From positions 1-64,000 of the forward strand of contig CAWFLX010000033.1 in assembly GCA_963816775.1 (NCBI GenBank): a stretch of 64,000 nucleotides of DNA, read 5' to 3'. The position numbers and the translations under genes were made by a program. The stretch comes from JAFAXD01 sp963816775 (GTDB lineage: Bacteria; Pseudomonadota; Alphaproteobacteria; Rhizobiales; Xanthobacteraceae). The notes under the pieces are model-generated. The model saw only the letters and a program-made list of their open reading frames with translations. It searched no databases and had not been told where the DNA came from. Shown here one piece after another: positions 1-7,908 of the stretch (position 1 is the stretch's first letter; each line of letters opens with the position of its first letter).

Positions 1-225
1 TTGCAGAGCTTACCGGGGCCGTCGAAGCTCACAACATCTGCAGTTTTCCCGGACTTTTGGCCGCCGAAGCACGTGGGTTCAAACGGGGGTACGCCGCGGG
101 AAAATCGAAGAACGACTGTGAAATCAATGGTGAAAGTCGGACACTCCCTCCGCCAGTCGGCCGCGTCCGCGGCAGGTCACTTCCTGACGCCGGCGCTGAT
201 AACAACCTGGCGGCTCGCACTCAAC
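1..225. other. left edge of window, no gene supported
   Basis: Nothing here can be assigned. One forward frame is open from the window edge to about position 305, but its later part is rich in Arg and Ser, resembles no family I know and runs over the small minus-strand gene at 226-303. It could be the tail of a gene starting outside the window, or chance in GC-rich DNA. Confidence 0.3.
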
Positions 226-303
226 TCATAGCGTCAGAAGCAGGATCGCGAACAGCGCGATCAGGGTCATCACCGCTATCCGTGTTTCGGTCGTGGGGCG
301 CAT
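226..303 (-). CDS. predicted 25-residue single-span membrane peptide
   Basis: A very short frame starts at 303 with ATG and ends at 226. After a short charged head (MRPTTETR) the rest is almost entirely hydrophobic (Ile, Ala, Val, Leu, Phe), as in a single transmembrane helix. A purine-rich GGAGAGG lies a suitable distance upstream of the ATG, which is the main reason to believe it is translated. No function is known. Small membrane peptides of this type are common and often unannotated. Chance remains possible for so short a frame. Confidence 0.4.
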   Translation of the reverse strand: MRPTTETRIAVMTLIALFAILLLTL

Positions 304-439
304 GACGCCGCCCTCTCCGGGGATGGCGTTTATCCCACAAACCCTCTTTGGATTCGCATGTTCCCTTGCACGCGGCATCGTGGCGCGCGGCGAAAAGGAC
401 GCGCTGCCAGCGCCAGTCGCGCTGTGCCTCGCGTTTTAG

Positions 440-1432
440 CTACGGCTTGCTCGCCTCGCTCCTGACCCCCGCCGCCTTGATGATCGGCCACCACTTCTCG
501 ATATCGGCCTTGTTGATGGCCCCGAGCGCCGCCGGAGTCTGTTGTTCGCGGGGGAAAATCTCTTGCCCGAGATCCATCAATCGGGATCGCACGGCGGGAT
601 CGGCCATCGTTTCAACAATGGCCGCATTGAGCCTTTCGACAACCGCCGACGGCGTCCCCTTGGGCGCGAAGAAGCCCTGCCAGTTCACGATTTCAAATCC
701 CGGCAGCCCGGCTTCGGCGGCAGTCGGAATGTCCGGAGCTGCCGCCAACCGGTGGTCGTCGGTGACGGCGTAGGCCTTGATCTTGCCGGCGCGCACTTGC
801 GGCAGCGTGCCGCTCGCCGGATCGATCATCATGTCGATCTGCTCGGACAGGAGATCCTGCATCGCCGGGCCGGCGCCGCGGTAGGGAACCAGCGTGAAGC
901 GCGTGCCGGACAATTGCTGGAAGAACACGCCGGCGATGTGCGAGGTCGCGCCGATCCCGCCGGTCCCCTGCGAGGCCTTGTCCGGGTTGGCCTTGAGCCA
1001 GGTGATTAGCTCCTTCAGATCGTTCGCCGGCATCGACTTGCGCGCAACAACAAGGAGTGGCGCGCGGATGGTCAGCGAAATCGGCTGGATGTCCAACGGA
1101 TCGTACGGCAACGCCATCACCGCGCCGTTGAGCACGTTGGTCGGCAGGCCGCCGGCAACAATCGTGTAGCCGTCGGGCGTGGCGCGAATGACGCGGCCGA
1201 TGCCGACCGTGCCGGACGCGCCGCCGACGTTGTCGATGACGACCGGTTGGCCGAGTGCAACCCGCATGCGTTCGGCCATGATGCGTGCGACCGAGTTGAG
1301 CGGGCCGCCCGCCGGAAATGGCACCACCATGGTGATCGGACGCGACGGGTACTCCTGCGCGGCGGCGAGCGTCGTGCCCGCCAGCATCGCTAGTCCGGTT
1401 GCGAGGATGTATTGTGCGCAGGTTCGCCGCAT
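440..1432 (-). CDS. Bug/TctC-family tripartite tricarboxylate transporter receptor (periplasmic binding protein)
   Basis: This 330-residue protein starts with a cleavable signal peptide (hydrophobic residues about 8-25, Ala-rich cleavage region) and continues with the family motif YPSRPITMVVPFPAGGP near residues 28-44, followed by the conserved DNVGGASGTVG and DGYT segments. Bug proteins are periplasmic receptors that bind small carboxylates or aromatic acids for TctAB-type transporters. The ligand cannot be read from sequence. No tctA or tctB gene is nearby, so it is an orphan receptor, as most Bug proteins are. It is transcribed divergently from the ring-cleaving-dioxygenase-like gene, so the two may share a control region and respond to an aromatic or quinone-like compound. 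Length is normal for the family. Confidence 0.9.
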   Translation of the reverse strand: MRRTCAQYILATGLAMLAGTTLAAAQEYPSRPITMVVPFPAGGPLNSVARIMAERMRVALGQPVVIDNVGGASGTVGIGRVIRATPDGYTIVAGGLPTNVLNGAVMALPYDPLDIQPISLTIRAPLLVVARKSMPANDLKELITWLKANPDKASQGTGGIGATSHIAGVFFQQLSGTRFTLVPYRGAGPAMQDLLSEQIDMMIDPASGTLPQVRAGKIKAYAVTDDHRLAAAPDIPTAAEAGLPGFEIVNWQGFFAPKGTPSAVVERLNAAIVETMADPAVRSRLMDLGQEIFPREQQTPAALGAINKADIEKWWPIIKAAGVRSEASKP

Positions 1433-1494
1433 TCAAATCTCACCGTGCCAACCGAGGCGGACCCAGAGTTCACCATCGGAATGGAGAGTGCGCA

Positions 1495-2427
1495 ATGCCT
1501 GGCATTCATCACGTGACCGCCATTTCGGGAAAGGCGGAGCGCAATTTCGACTTCTACACCCGCGTTCTTGGGCTGCGCTTCGTGAAGAAAACGGTCAACT
1601 TCGACGACCCAACGACCTATCACCTTTACTACGGCGACGAGGTCGGGCACCCGGGGACGGTCCTCACGTTCTTCGCCTGGGAGCACGCGGCGCAAGGCCG
1701 CGCCGGGATTGGCCAGGCGCAGCAAACCGCGTTTCGCGTGCCCGCAAGCTCGATGGGCTATTGGACGCATCGCTTCGTCGAACGGGGCGTCGCCCACGAC
1801 CAAATCGAAAAGCGCTTTGGCGAGTCGGTGCTCCCATTTGTCGATCCCGACGGGATGCGAGCGGCATTGGTCGGCGTTCCGGGTGCCGAGAGCGAGCCGG
1901 CATGGAAGAGCCGCGATGTTCCGGTCGAGCATGCGATCCGCGGATTTCACGGCGTGACGCTGATGCTGGACGAGGGTGCGCCCACCGCTGCGCTCCTGAC
2001 CGACGTGCTGCAGTTTTCCGAGATCGGACACGAGGGAGGCGTTCGTCGCTTCCGGGCCAATCCGGGCCGCGGCGGCGTCGTGGAGATCCGCGAGGCCAAG
2101 GGGTTTCTCGGCGGCACGATGGGCCGCGGTTCGGTCCACCACATTGCCTTCCGGGCAGCTGACGACGCCGAACAGGCCGCGCTGGCGCGCAAGGCGGTCG
2201 AGGATCATGGCGTGCGTGCAACCGAGCAGAAGGATCGGAAATACTTCAGATCAGTTTATTTTCGCGAGCCGGGCGGCGTGCTGTTCGAGATTGCAACCGA
2301 TCAGCCGGGATTTGCGGTGGATGAGCCCGTGGCATCGCTCGGGCACGATCTTAAGCTCCCGTCGTTCCTGGAATCGCGCCGCAAGGACATCGAGGCGGTA
2401 CTCCCGCCGCTCGAGGTGGCCGCCTGA
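1495..2427 (+). CDS. VOC-family ring-cleaving dioxygenase (MhqO/glyoxalase-like)
   Basis: This is a 310-residue protein with two vicinal-oxygen-chelate modules. The first begins with IHHVTAISG, the second with HGVTLMLD. Probable metal ligands are His in the N-terminal IHHVT, His in VHHIAFRA and Glu in LFEIATD. Relatives are annotated as ring-cleaving dioxygenases and include MhqO/MhqA, linked to hydroquinone or quinone detoxification. I place the start at 1495 because GGAGAG precedes it at good spacing and the family motif begins immediately after; an upstream in-frame extension has no family similarity. The next gene, an alpha/beta hydrolase, overlaps the stop codon by one base, so the two are translationally coupled. 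That hydrolase-dioxygenase pairing is also seen for MhqD/MhqO. The substrate is inferred only. Confidence 0.88.
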   Translation: MPGIHHVTAISGKAERNFDFYTRVLGLRFVKKTVNFDDPTTYHLYYGDEVGHPGTVLTFFAWEHAAQGRAGIGQAQQTAFRVPASSMGYWTHRFVERGVAHDQIEKRFGESVLPFVDPDGMRAALVGVPGAESEPAWKSRDVPVEHAIRGFHGVTLMLDEGAPTAALLTDVLQFSEIGHEGGVRRFRANPGRGGVVEIREAKGFLGGTMGRGSVHHIAFRAADDAEQAALARKAVEDHGVRATEQKDRKYFRSVYFREPGGVLFEIATDQPGFAVDEPVASLGHDLKLPSFLESRRKDIEAVLPPLEVAA

Positions 2428-3068
2428 TGAGCGAGAGGCTTTCGTTCGTCCATCGCTTCGAGCCGGGCGAGCCGCCTGCGCACGATCCGTTGCTGCTTCT
2501 GCACGGGACCGGCGGCAATGAGGATGATCTGCTCCCCCTGGGCCGCGCGATCGCGCCGTCGGCGCCGTTGCTGTCTCCCCGGGGCAAGGTTCTCGAAAAC
2601 GGGATGCCGCGCTTTTTTCGGCGGGTGACGCAGGGCGTATTCGACGAGGACGACGTTCGCCAAAGGGCCAACGACCTCGCGGATTTCGTGGAAGCGGCCT
2701 GCAAGACGTATGAGATCGCCACGCCAATCGCCGTCGGATATTCGAACGGCGCAAACGTGGCCGCCGCAATCCTTCTACTGCGGCCGGCGACGCTGGCCGG
2801 TGCGGTTCTGTTGCGGGCCACGAGTCCGTTCGCGCATCCGCCGCGCGTGGAGCTTGCCGGCAAACCGGTGCTGCTGCTCTCGGGCGCCCATGATCCTTTG
2901 ATGTCCGCCGAGGGGGCGGCTCGGCTGGCGCTGGCTTTGCAGCAGGGTGGCGCGATCGTTACCCATCGCACCCTGCCGGTCGGGCACGAACTGTCGCAAG
3001 CCGACATCAACCTTGCGCGCGCATGGTTGAAAGAACGGGCGACAGCGAATGATCTGGCAAATGGTTGA
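2427..3068 (+). CDS. alpha/beta hydrolase, phospholipase/carboxylesterase family (MhqD-like)
   Basis: This is a 213-residue serine hydrolase. The oxyanion region LLLHGTGGNEDDLLPL near residues 25-40 and the nucleophile motif GYSNGAN are typical of the carboxylesterase/phospholipase group. The acid (SGAHDPL) and the catalytic His (VGHELS) follow in the expected order. The ATG shares a base with the TGA of the dioxygenase gene, giving strict coupling. Relatives such as MhqD act beside quinone-detoxifying dioxygenases, probably on esters or thiol conjugates; the true substrate is not known. No signal peptide is visible, so it is cytoplasmic. Confidence 0.88.
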   Translation: MSERLSFVHRFEPGEPPAHDPLLLLHGTGGNEDDLLPLGRAIAPSAPLLSPRGKVLENGMPRFFRRVTQGVFDEDDVRQRANDLADFVEAACKTYEIATPIAVGYSNGANVAAAILLLRPATLAGAVLLRATSPFAHPPRVELAGKPVLLLSGAHDPLMSAEGAARLALALQQGGAIVTHRTLPVGHELSQADINLARAWLKERATANDLANG

Positions 3069-3087
3069 TGGATGCCGTCGCGGGACG

Positions 3088-3342
3088 CTATTTCACCAAT
3101 TCGATGACCTTGCTCACCCCCGCTCCGGCATCGACGACTTCCACATGCAGGATCGGATGCGCTTTCTTGATCGCAAGGGCGGCTTGTTCGGCGGCTTTAT
3201 TTGTTTCGAACGACTCCTTGGTCTGTCGATCGACCTGGAGACGGAATTGATGCTCCTGCCGCCTGGCTTGACTTACTGGTTCGCGCTCAGGCTCTGCCCC
3301 GGCAGAGCTTGCGTCATTTGAGTTACGTCGTCGCGCTGCCAT
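3088..3342 (-). CDS. small hypothetical protein, rhizobial type
   Basis: This 84-residue basic protein has an Arg/Asn-rich, probably disordered head and a compact second half (RLQVDRQTKESFETNKAAEQAA, read in two parts, then IKKAHP and VEVVDAG). That second half resembles a short family of uncharacterised Hyphomicrobiales proteins with one alpha/beta unit. The start at 3342 is chosen because AGGAGAGG sits about seven bases upstream; a GTG nine codons earlier lies before that site. It converges with the hydrolase gene. No function is known. Confidence 0.65.
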   Translation of the reverse strand: MAARRRNSNDASSAGAEPEREPVSQARRQEHQFRLQVDRQTKESFETNKAAEQAALAIKKAHPILHVEVVDAGAGVSKVIELVK

Positions 3343-3494
3343 GTAAGAACCTCTCCTTAGCTGACCCACGAATTATTCGTCGCCGCGAACCTGACAGATT
3401 ACATTGTTGGGGTATGGGCCCGGATATACCGCACCCAAAGCCTTCCATCAACTGGATAAATGGCAATTAGACCATTAGAGATGAGCGCGTTCGG

Positions 3495-4670
3495 TCAACG
3501 CGGGGCGAGCGTGCCTGCTTCGTTGTGCGGCAAACTCATCGGCAAGGTTACGTAGAAGATCGTTCCGTGCGTCGACGCGGGAGCGGCCCATAATCGACCA
3601 CCGTGCGCTTCAATGATCGAACGGCATATGGACAATCCCATTCCCATGCCGTGGGATTTGGTGGTGAAAAATGCATCAAAGATGCGATCCGCATTCTTGG
3701 GATCTATGCCACAACCGTTGTCCTCGATCAGGATCAGTATATCGCTCGGCTCCAGAAATTGGGACTTCACCGACAACATCCCTGTGCGCCCCACGACGGA
3801 GCCCATGGCGTCAAGCGCATTGTTGAACAAGTTGAGCAAAACCTGCTGCAGTTGGACACGGTCGGCGACAGTCTCTAATTTCCCCTCGGAAAGTTCCATT
3901 CGCAGCGCGACACGCCGGCTTTCCAAATTGCCATGGACGAGCGCGAGCACATCGCAAATCAGATCATTGACCTTGAGCGAGCGTTTCTCGCGGCGGTCTT
4001 GCCCAAACATCGACCTGATGCTGGAGATAACCTCACCGGCGCGTTGCCCGTCGGCAACGATGCGATTCAATACCTTGCCTACTTCGGCGAGGTCGGGTTC
4101 CGGCCTCGTAAGCCAGCGCAGCCCCGCTTGTCCGTTGGTTATGATTGACGAGAGCGGCTGATTGATCTCATGGGCAATCGATGCCGTCATCTCCGACATC
4201 GCCGTCTGTCGTTCCGCCTGGCCAATTTGGTGGAGGGAAGCGCGCACTTCGTCTTGCGCATGCCTGATCGCCGATATGTCGCGGGCCGCAGCATAAATCC
4301 GATCGTCATCCCGCACGGCCACCCAGGCAAAAGGGCTGTAGGTTCCGCTTTTGTGACGCACCCGGTTCTCAAACCGCAGGGGTTTTTTGCCAACCGTAAA
4401 CTGATTGATCTGCGATTTGTCGCGATCGTCGGGATGAAAGAGCCAATCGGCGCTGCGCCCAAGAAGGTCCGATTCCGACCAATCCAAAACGGCAGTCCAG
4501 GCCGGATTGACGTTCAAGCATCTACCTTCGGCATCGGTGATCGCCAGCAGGTCCGGCGAAAGATCCCATATCCGGTCCAGCTCCTGCGGCGGTGTCGCTA
4601 TTTGGTTACTACAATCATTGCTCAATAAAGGTTTTGCAGCTTCCATCTGTAGGCCTTTCACGATTTCCAT
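3495..4670 (-). CDS. PAS-domain sensor histidine kinase, orphan
   Basis: With the start at 4670 the product is 391 residues, has no membrane segment and should be cytoplasmic. A PAS domain (DLSPDLLAITDAEGRCLNVNPAW onward, about residues 35-140) precedes a HisKA segment with the phospho-acceptor in ASIAHEINQPLSS (about His167). A HATPase follows with N box NLFNNALDAM, G1 box EDNGCGID and G2 box GMGMGLSICRSI. No response regulator is adjacent, so the partner is elsewhere. The H box with EINQP is the FixL-like/HPK4 type. The reading frame stays open for another 100 codons upstream, but that stretch has no domain and includes the intergenic DNA with the repeated GAATATCGT boxes, so I exclude it. 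A second ATG at 4646 is equally plausible. Confidence 0.88.
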   Translation of the reverse strand: MEIVKGLQMEAAKPLLSNDCSNQIATPPQELDRIWDLSPDLLAITDAEGRCLNVNPAWTAVLDWSESDLLGRSADWLFHPDDRDKSQINQFTVGKKPLRFENRVRHKSGTYSPFAWVAVRDDDRIYAAARDISAIRHAQDEVRASLHQIGQAERQTAMSEMTASIAHEINQPLSSIITNGQAGLRWLTRPEPDLAEVGKVLNRIVADGQRAGEVISSIRSMFGQDRREKRSLKVNDLICDVLALVHGNLESRRVALRMELSEGKLETVADRVQLQQVLLNLFNNALDAMGSVVGRTGMLSVKSQFLEPSDILILIEDNGCGIDPKNADRIFDAFFTTKSHGMGMGLSICRSIIEAHGGRLWAAPASTHGTIFYVTLPMSLPHNEAGTLAPR

Positions 4671-5000
4671 GCGCCTGGATTTGATGAATAGCCAACAGCC
4701 GACGTGACGCTCGTCTTGACGACTCACGCCTTCCGACACGCGCCACTGTTCTGACGGTCTTGGTCCTTGGTTCGCCCGTCCTAAACAACGAAGCGCCACG
4801 AATATCGTTCCACCCCCTGTGAATATCGTCATATCGGCTATATCCGAAGGAACTCGCGGCATGCCCGCCGATGCTTCTGTGCCATCGCGCGGCGAAGCGA
4901 CCGAGTGAACTCTGCTTGATGGACAAGCGCCGGTCATCTGCCTAGCGTTCGGCGCGCTAACCAACGCCATTCAACGCAGAACATGACCAAGAGGAAGAAA
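4671..5000. promoter_or_regulatory. divergent control region with GAATATCGT direct repeats
   Basis: The stretch between the histidine kinase and the small secreted protein carries no convincing gene. It is less GC-rich than its neighbours around 4795-4850 and holds two copies of GAATATCGT (4800-4808 and 4821-4829), 21 bases apart start to start, about two helical turns. Same-face spacing suits a regulator binding as two protomers. Which gene it serves is not clear. Confidence 0.35.
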
Positions 5001-5432
5001 ATGCGGAGACTCGTCGTCATCGCCGCGGCGCTGATCGTGACCGCGACCGCGGGCGTCGCCCAAAGCCCCATCCCCGATCTCAAGGGCACCTGGAAGGGGA
5101 CTGGCAAGATACTGCTGTTCGGTACGACGGAGCACCTGACCGGATCGCCACAGAACGCGGTCGTGCGCGACCTCGAGGTCACGCATACAGTCGCCGGTCA
5201 GGACGGCCCGCTGATCTGGGGCACGACGTCATCCGCAAATAACGACAGCAAGGAACCGTTCGCGTGGGCGCTGTCGCAGGACAACAAAACGATCGTGGGC
5301 GCTGACACCGACGGCTATTACCGGATCGCGATTTTGTCGGCTGACCAGATCGAAAAGTGTTACGCGCAAAACGCCTTGGGTCCCCGGCAGGCGATCGTCG
5401 CCACGTGCTTCGTCATGAATCGCATCAAATGA
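5001..5432 (+). CDS. secreted protein of unknown function, 143 aa
   Basis: The protein begins with a signal peptide (MRRLVVIAAALIVTATAGVA, cleavage after AxA near residue 20). The mature part is a small soluble domain starting PIPDLKGTWKGTGKILL, with two Cys residues near the C-terminus (KCYAQN and ATCFVMN) that could form a disulfide. WxGT-type openings and the pattern of short strands suggest a beta-barrel or lipocalin-like fold, but that is inference. I prefer the ATG at 5001 to the one at 4983 because AAGAGGAAG lies directly before it and the signal peptide then has a normal length. No neighbour gives a clue to its role. Confidence 0.72.
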   Translation: MRRLVVIAAALIVTATAGVAQSPIPDLKGTWKGTGKILLFGTTEHLTGSPQNAVVRDLEVTHTVAGQDGPLIWGTTSSANNDSKEPFAWALSQDNKTIVGADTDGYYRIAILSADQIEKCYAQNALGPRQAIVATCFVMNRIK

Positions 5433-5538
5433 AGACCCTCGCCGTTGCGACGCCCCCGCAGCCCCTTGCCGTCAATCGGTAAGGTAGTTACCTGTCTAAT
5501 CTGACCGACATGGGGAGCGCGGGGACAGGGAGGTTGCA

Positions 5539-5688
5539 ATGCGGACCCCGGCGATAGTCTTCGTGGTCGTGCTGCTGGCGGCAGGCAGCGCTTTGGCGCT
5601 CATGAATAATGCCTGCAAGACCAGCCATCACTCCTGGTGCGCCCCAACGGTCTCAGTCATCCCGCACGGCCGCACCGGGCACGGCTAA
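5539..5688 (+). CDS. small secreted Cys-containing peptide, 49 aa
   Basis: The frame starts at 5539 behind GGGAGG at good distance. It encodes a signal peptide (MRTPAIVFVVVLLAAGSALA) followed by a mature peptide of about 29 residues with NNACKTSHHSWCAP. The two Cys are nine residues apart and His is frequent. Short exported peptides with this ACKTS-x-H-x-WCAP pattern occur, as I recall, in other Hyphomicrobiales, which argues that the gene is real. Function is unknown; metal binding or a disulfide-knotted peptide are guesses. A short inverted repeat GGTAA-N5-TTACC lies about 50 bases upstream and may belong to its promoter. Confidence 0.6.
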   Translation: MRTPAIVFVVVLLAAGSALALMNNACKTSHHSWCAPTVSVIPHGRTGHG

Positions 5689-5750
5689 GGCGCGTCCTGC
5701 AAAGTGGGTTGCGAAAAGGACACGCTCAAACAAAAGAATAGAGCGCCGTC

Positions 5751-6266
5751 CTAATAGAACCAATTGCTGTTTCGGTTTGCGGCGTAGCCGTAGCTGTTGC
5801 GCCATGACCCGGAGGCGCGCGCATACGCATCGTTTCGCTCGTGACGCCGCGACTTGTGGGCGAGGTGGCGGGTTGTGGTCGCGCGCCCCTTCGCCGCCAA
5901 TTGTCGAGATTGGGCGGCGTCGATCGGCTCAGCAATGATCTTGAGCGAGGGCGAAATCGTCGGCTGGTCCTCCTGGGTCAGCGGACGGCTCTCCTGAGCT
6001 TTGGCCGGCAGCTGCCCCGGCCGTGGTTGCGCGACCGCGAGGAAGGTGCTGTCCGGCAACGCGACCTCAGGCGACGCATAGACGCGAAGCGGCGGCTTCA
6101 CATATGCACGACTGGCCGGCCATGCCGAGATGGCGAGCACGCAGACGGCGCCGCACCCGAACGCTGCGAGCAACGGTAGCCAACGTCTTTTCGACGGCGC
6201 ATAGGTGTACGGGGATGGGCGAAACGGCGGCGGGCTGAACGCCTCGAACAGACGCAGTGACGACAT
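5751..6266 (-). CDS. hypothetical single-span membrane protein, 171 aa
   Basis: A cytoplasmic Pro-rich head of about 25 residues precedes one hydrophobic helix (LPLLAAFGCGAVCVLAISAW, about residues 30-50). The remainder is a low-complexity, Pro/Gln/Ala- then Arg/His-rich tail ending in Asn/Tyr-rich sequence (YGYAANRNSNWFY). It is therefore probably an N-in anchored envelope protein with a disordered periplasmic tail. I do not recognise a family. No operon partner is evident. Confidence 0.6.
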   Translation of the reverse strand: MSSLRLFEAFSPPPFRPSPYTYAPSKRRWLPLLAAFGCGAVCVLAISAWPASRAYVKPPLRVYASPEVALPDSTFLAVAQPRPGQLPAKAQESRPLTQEDQPTISPSLKIIAEPIDAAQSRQLAAKGRATTTRHLAHKSRRHERNDAYARASGSWRNSYGYAANRNSNWFY

Positions 6267-6443
6267 ACGCGAACTCCCGTCACCACCCCAATCCGCACCA
6301 TATCATGTCAGATTGGCCCGCTGTATCGCAAGATCGTTACCAGCCGTTTCGCGCAATTCCGTTCGCTTCCCACCCGCATACCGGTTGATAGATCAGGCGG
6401 GCTTGTCCAAGATCACGGTCACCAAAGCAATTGGGCGGGAAAC

Positions 6444-7409
6444 ATGACATCGACGCATCGGACATCGCACGTTGTCGCCACCTTCGCGTTCTTGCTCGCC
6501 CTCCAAAGCTCGATTGGCACCGCCTCGGCGCAGTCCGAGCCCGACTGGGTCACCGGCTTTCCGCGCGAAAGCGTCCGCGTGGCCGCCTGGCCGGGCGGCA
6601 AGAAAGTCGCGGTGGCGTTCGTTCTGTTCGTCGAGCAGTTCGGCTTCGGCCAGGGGCCGGGCCTGCGTCCGGACCTCGCCACCCGCAACCCGGACCTCAC
6701 CAACGAGGCGTTCCGGCAATACGCCGTCACCTTTGGCAATCTTCGCGTGGGCCGGCTGTTCAAGGAGCTCGATGTTCCGCTCAGCATCGCGTTGAACGCC
6801 GAGTTCCCCGGCGCACATCCGGCGATATGGAAGGAATTCCGCGCCTCGGTGCCGACCGCGCCGATCATCGCCCATGGCATGAACAACACCAACCAGCTGA
6901 TTCCGCTCGGGCGCGGCCTCGCGGCGCAGAAGGCCTACATCCGTCAGACGCTGGACGTGATCGCGAGCGCGACCGGCGTGCGCGCCACCGGCTGGTCGAG
7001 CCCGAGCATCTACTCCAACGGCGATACCATGCAGGCGATCGCCGCCGAGGGCATCACCTACACGATCGACCAGATGGATTCCGACGTCGTCTCGCGCCTG
7101 AAGACGCCGGACGGTTCCGTGGTGCTGATTCCGTATCCGGTCGTCACCATCGACCTTGGTCAGAATCTGCCACGCATGAAAACCGCGGTCGAAATCGAGG
7201 ACCTGTGGGTCGATTACGTGGCGGAGCTCGCCCGCGAAGCGCGCACCGACCCGTCGCGCGAAGCAACCACGGTGGCGATCGGGATCCATTCGTTCGTCGT
7301 TGGAACGCCTGATGGCGCAGCCGTGATGCGGCGCGTGCTCGAGCGTTTCAAGAAGACCGACGAAGTCTGGCTGACCGACACCGGCGCCATCATGAAGGAA
7401 ATCCATTGA
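6444..7409 (+). CDS. exported polysaccharide-deacetylase-fold protein, allantoinase (PuuE)-like branch
   Basis: The 321-residue product has a signal peptide (about residues 1-30, ending TASA). A NodB-type fold follows, starting VAVAFVLFVEQFGFG, where classical deacetylases have the metal-binding TFDDG. The same replacement, with Glu in place of the Asp pair, is seen in PuuE-type allantoinases and related cyclic amidases. Later hallmarks are IIAHGMNN (in the position of the HxxxH region), ATGWSSPS and a final IGIHSFVVG. Export and the altered metal site mean that true sugar deacetylation is doubtful; an amidase or a non-hydrolytic role is possible. It stands alone. Confidence 0.78.
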   Translation: MTSTHRTSHVVATFAFLLALQSSIGTASAQSEPDWVTGFPRESVRVAAWPGGKKVAVAFVLFVEQFGFGQGPGLRPDLATRNPDLTNEAFRQYAVTFGNLRVGRLFKELDVPLSIALNAEFPGAHPAIWKEFRASVPTAPIIAHGMNNTNQLIPLGRGLAAQKAYIRQTLDVIASATGVRATGWSSPSIYSNGDTMQAIAAEGITYTIDQMDSDVVSRLKTPDGSVVLIPYPVVTIDLGQNLPRMKTAVEIEDLWVDYVAELAREARTDPSREATTVAIGIHSFVVGTPDGAAVMRRVLERFKKTDEVWLTDTGAIMKEIH

Positions 7410-7474
7410 TCGAACGGCGCGCGCCGTAAGGCAGGCGCTGGAGGGTTTGCCGGCTGGTCAGCCGCGCGTGCTTA

Positions 7475-7491
7475 TGCTACAAACCGTAACA
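7475..7491. promoter_or_regulatory. predicted BlaI operator, site 1 (autoregulatory)
   Basis: This is a 17-bp near-palindrome, TGCTAC-AAACC-GTAACA, centred 45 bases upstream of the blaI-like start. It is one of four similar sites within 3 kb. A possible -35 (TTGCCG, 7447-7452) would put the site over the -10 and start region, the usual position for BlaI/MecI repression. Confidence 0.6.
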
Positions 7492-7527
7492 TACGCGCCA
7501 TTGCGATCAAACAACGAGAAGCAACCC

Positions 7528-7908
7528 ATGGATGAGACCTTGCCTGACCTCGGTGACCTCGAGCGTGAGGTGATGCAATTGGTTTGGGCCAAGGGGCCGG
7601 TGACCGCCGAAGCCGTGCGCGAAGAGCTGGCGCGTCGCCTCAAGGAATCGACCGTTCGGACGGTCCTGCGCCGCCTCGAAGAAAAAGGCTATGTTACGCA
7701 TACGGTGGACGGCCGCACCTACGTGTACGAGGCGACGGAGCCGCGCAGCCGGGTTGCCGCCAAGGCGGTCCAGCGCATCGTCGACTGGTTCTGCAACGGT
7801 TCGGTCGAAGAAGTTCTGGTTGGCATGGTGGATACCGCGATGCTTGATCGCAAGCGCCTGCGCATGCTCACCGACAGGATCACTCAGACGAAGAGCGGGA
7901 AAAAATAA
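7528..7908 (+). CDS. BlaI/MecI/CopY-family transcriptional repressor
   Basis: The 126-residue product is the expected length. Its winged-helix domain starts LGDLEREVMQLVWAKGPVTAE and has the family signature STVRTVLRRLEEKGYV with a wing ending YVYEATEPR. A C-terminal dimerisation helix follows. The family binds short palindromes as a dimer and is inactivated when a membrane M56 protease signals. The next gene is exactly such a protease, overlapping by one base (TAATG). The ATG at 7528 is the family start; earlier in-frame codons would include the operator. No beta-lactamase gene is in the window, so this pair senses something else. Confidence 0.92.
   Translation: MDETLPDLGDLEREVMQLVWAKGPVTAEAVREELARRLKESTVRTVLRRLEEKGYVTHTVDGRTYVYEATEPRSRVAAKAVQRIVDWFCNGSVEEVLVGMVDTAMLDRKRLRMLTDRITQTKSGKK

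Noticed and set aside
1..225. C-terminal end of a gene entering from the left edge
   Set aside because: One frame is open to 305, but its composition degrades and no family is recognisable; support is too weak to call a gene.
4671..4970. 100-codon N-terminal extension of the histidine kinase
   Set aside because: No domain, unusual composition and it covers the repeated regulatory boxes; two later ATGs fit the family better.
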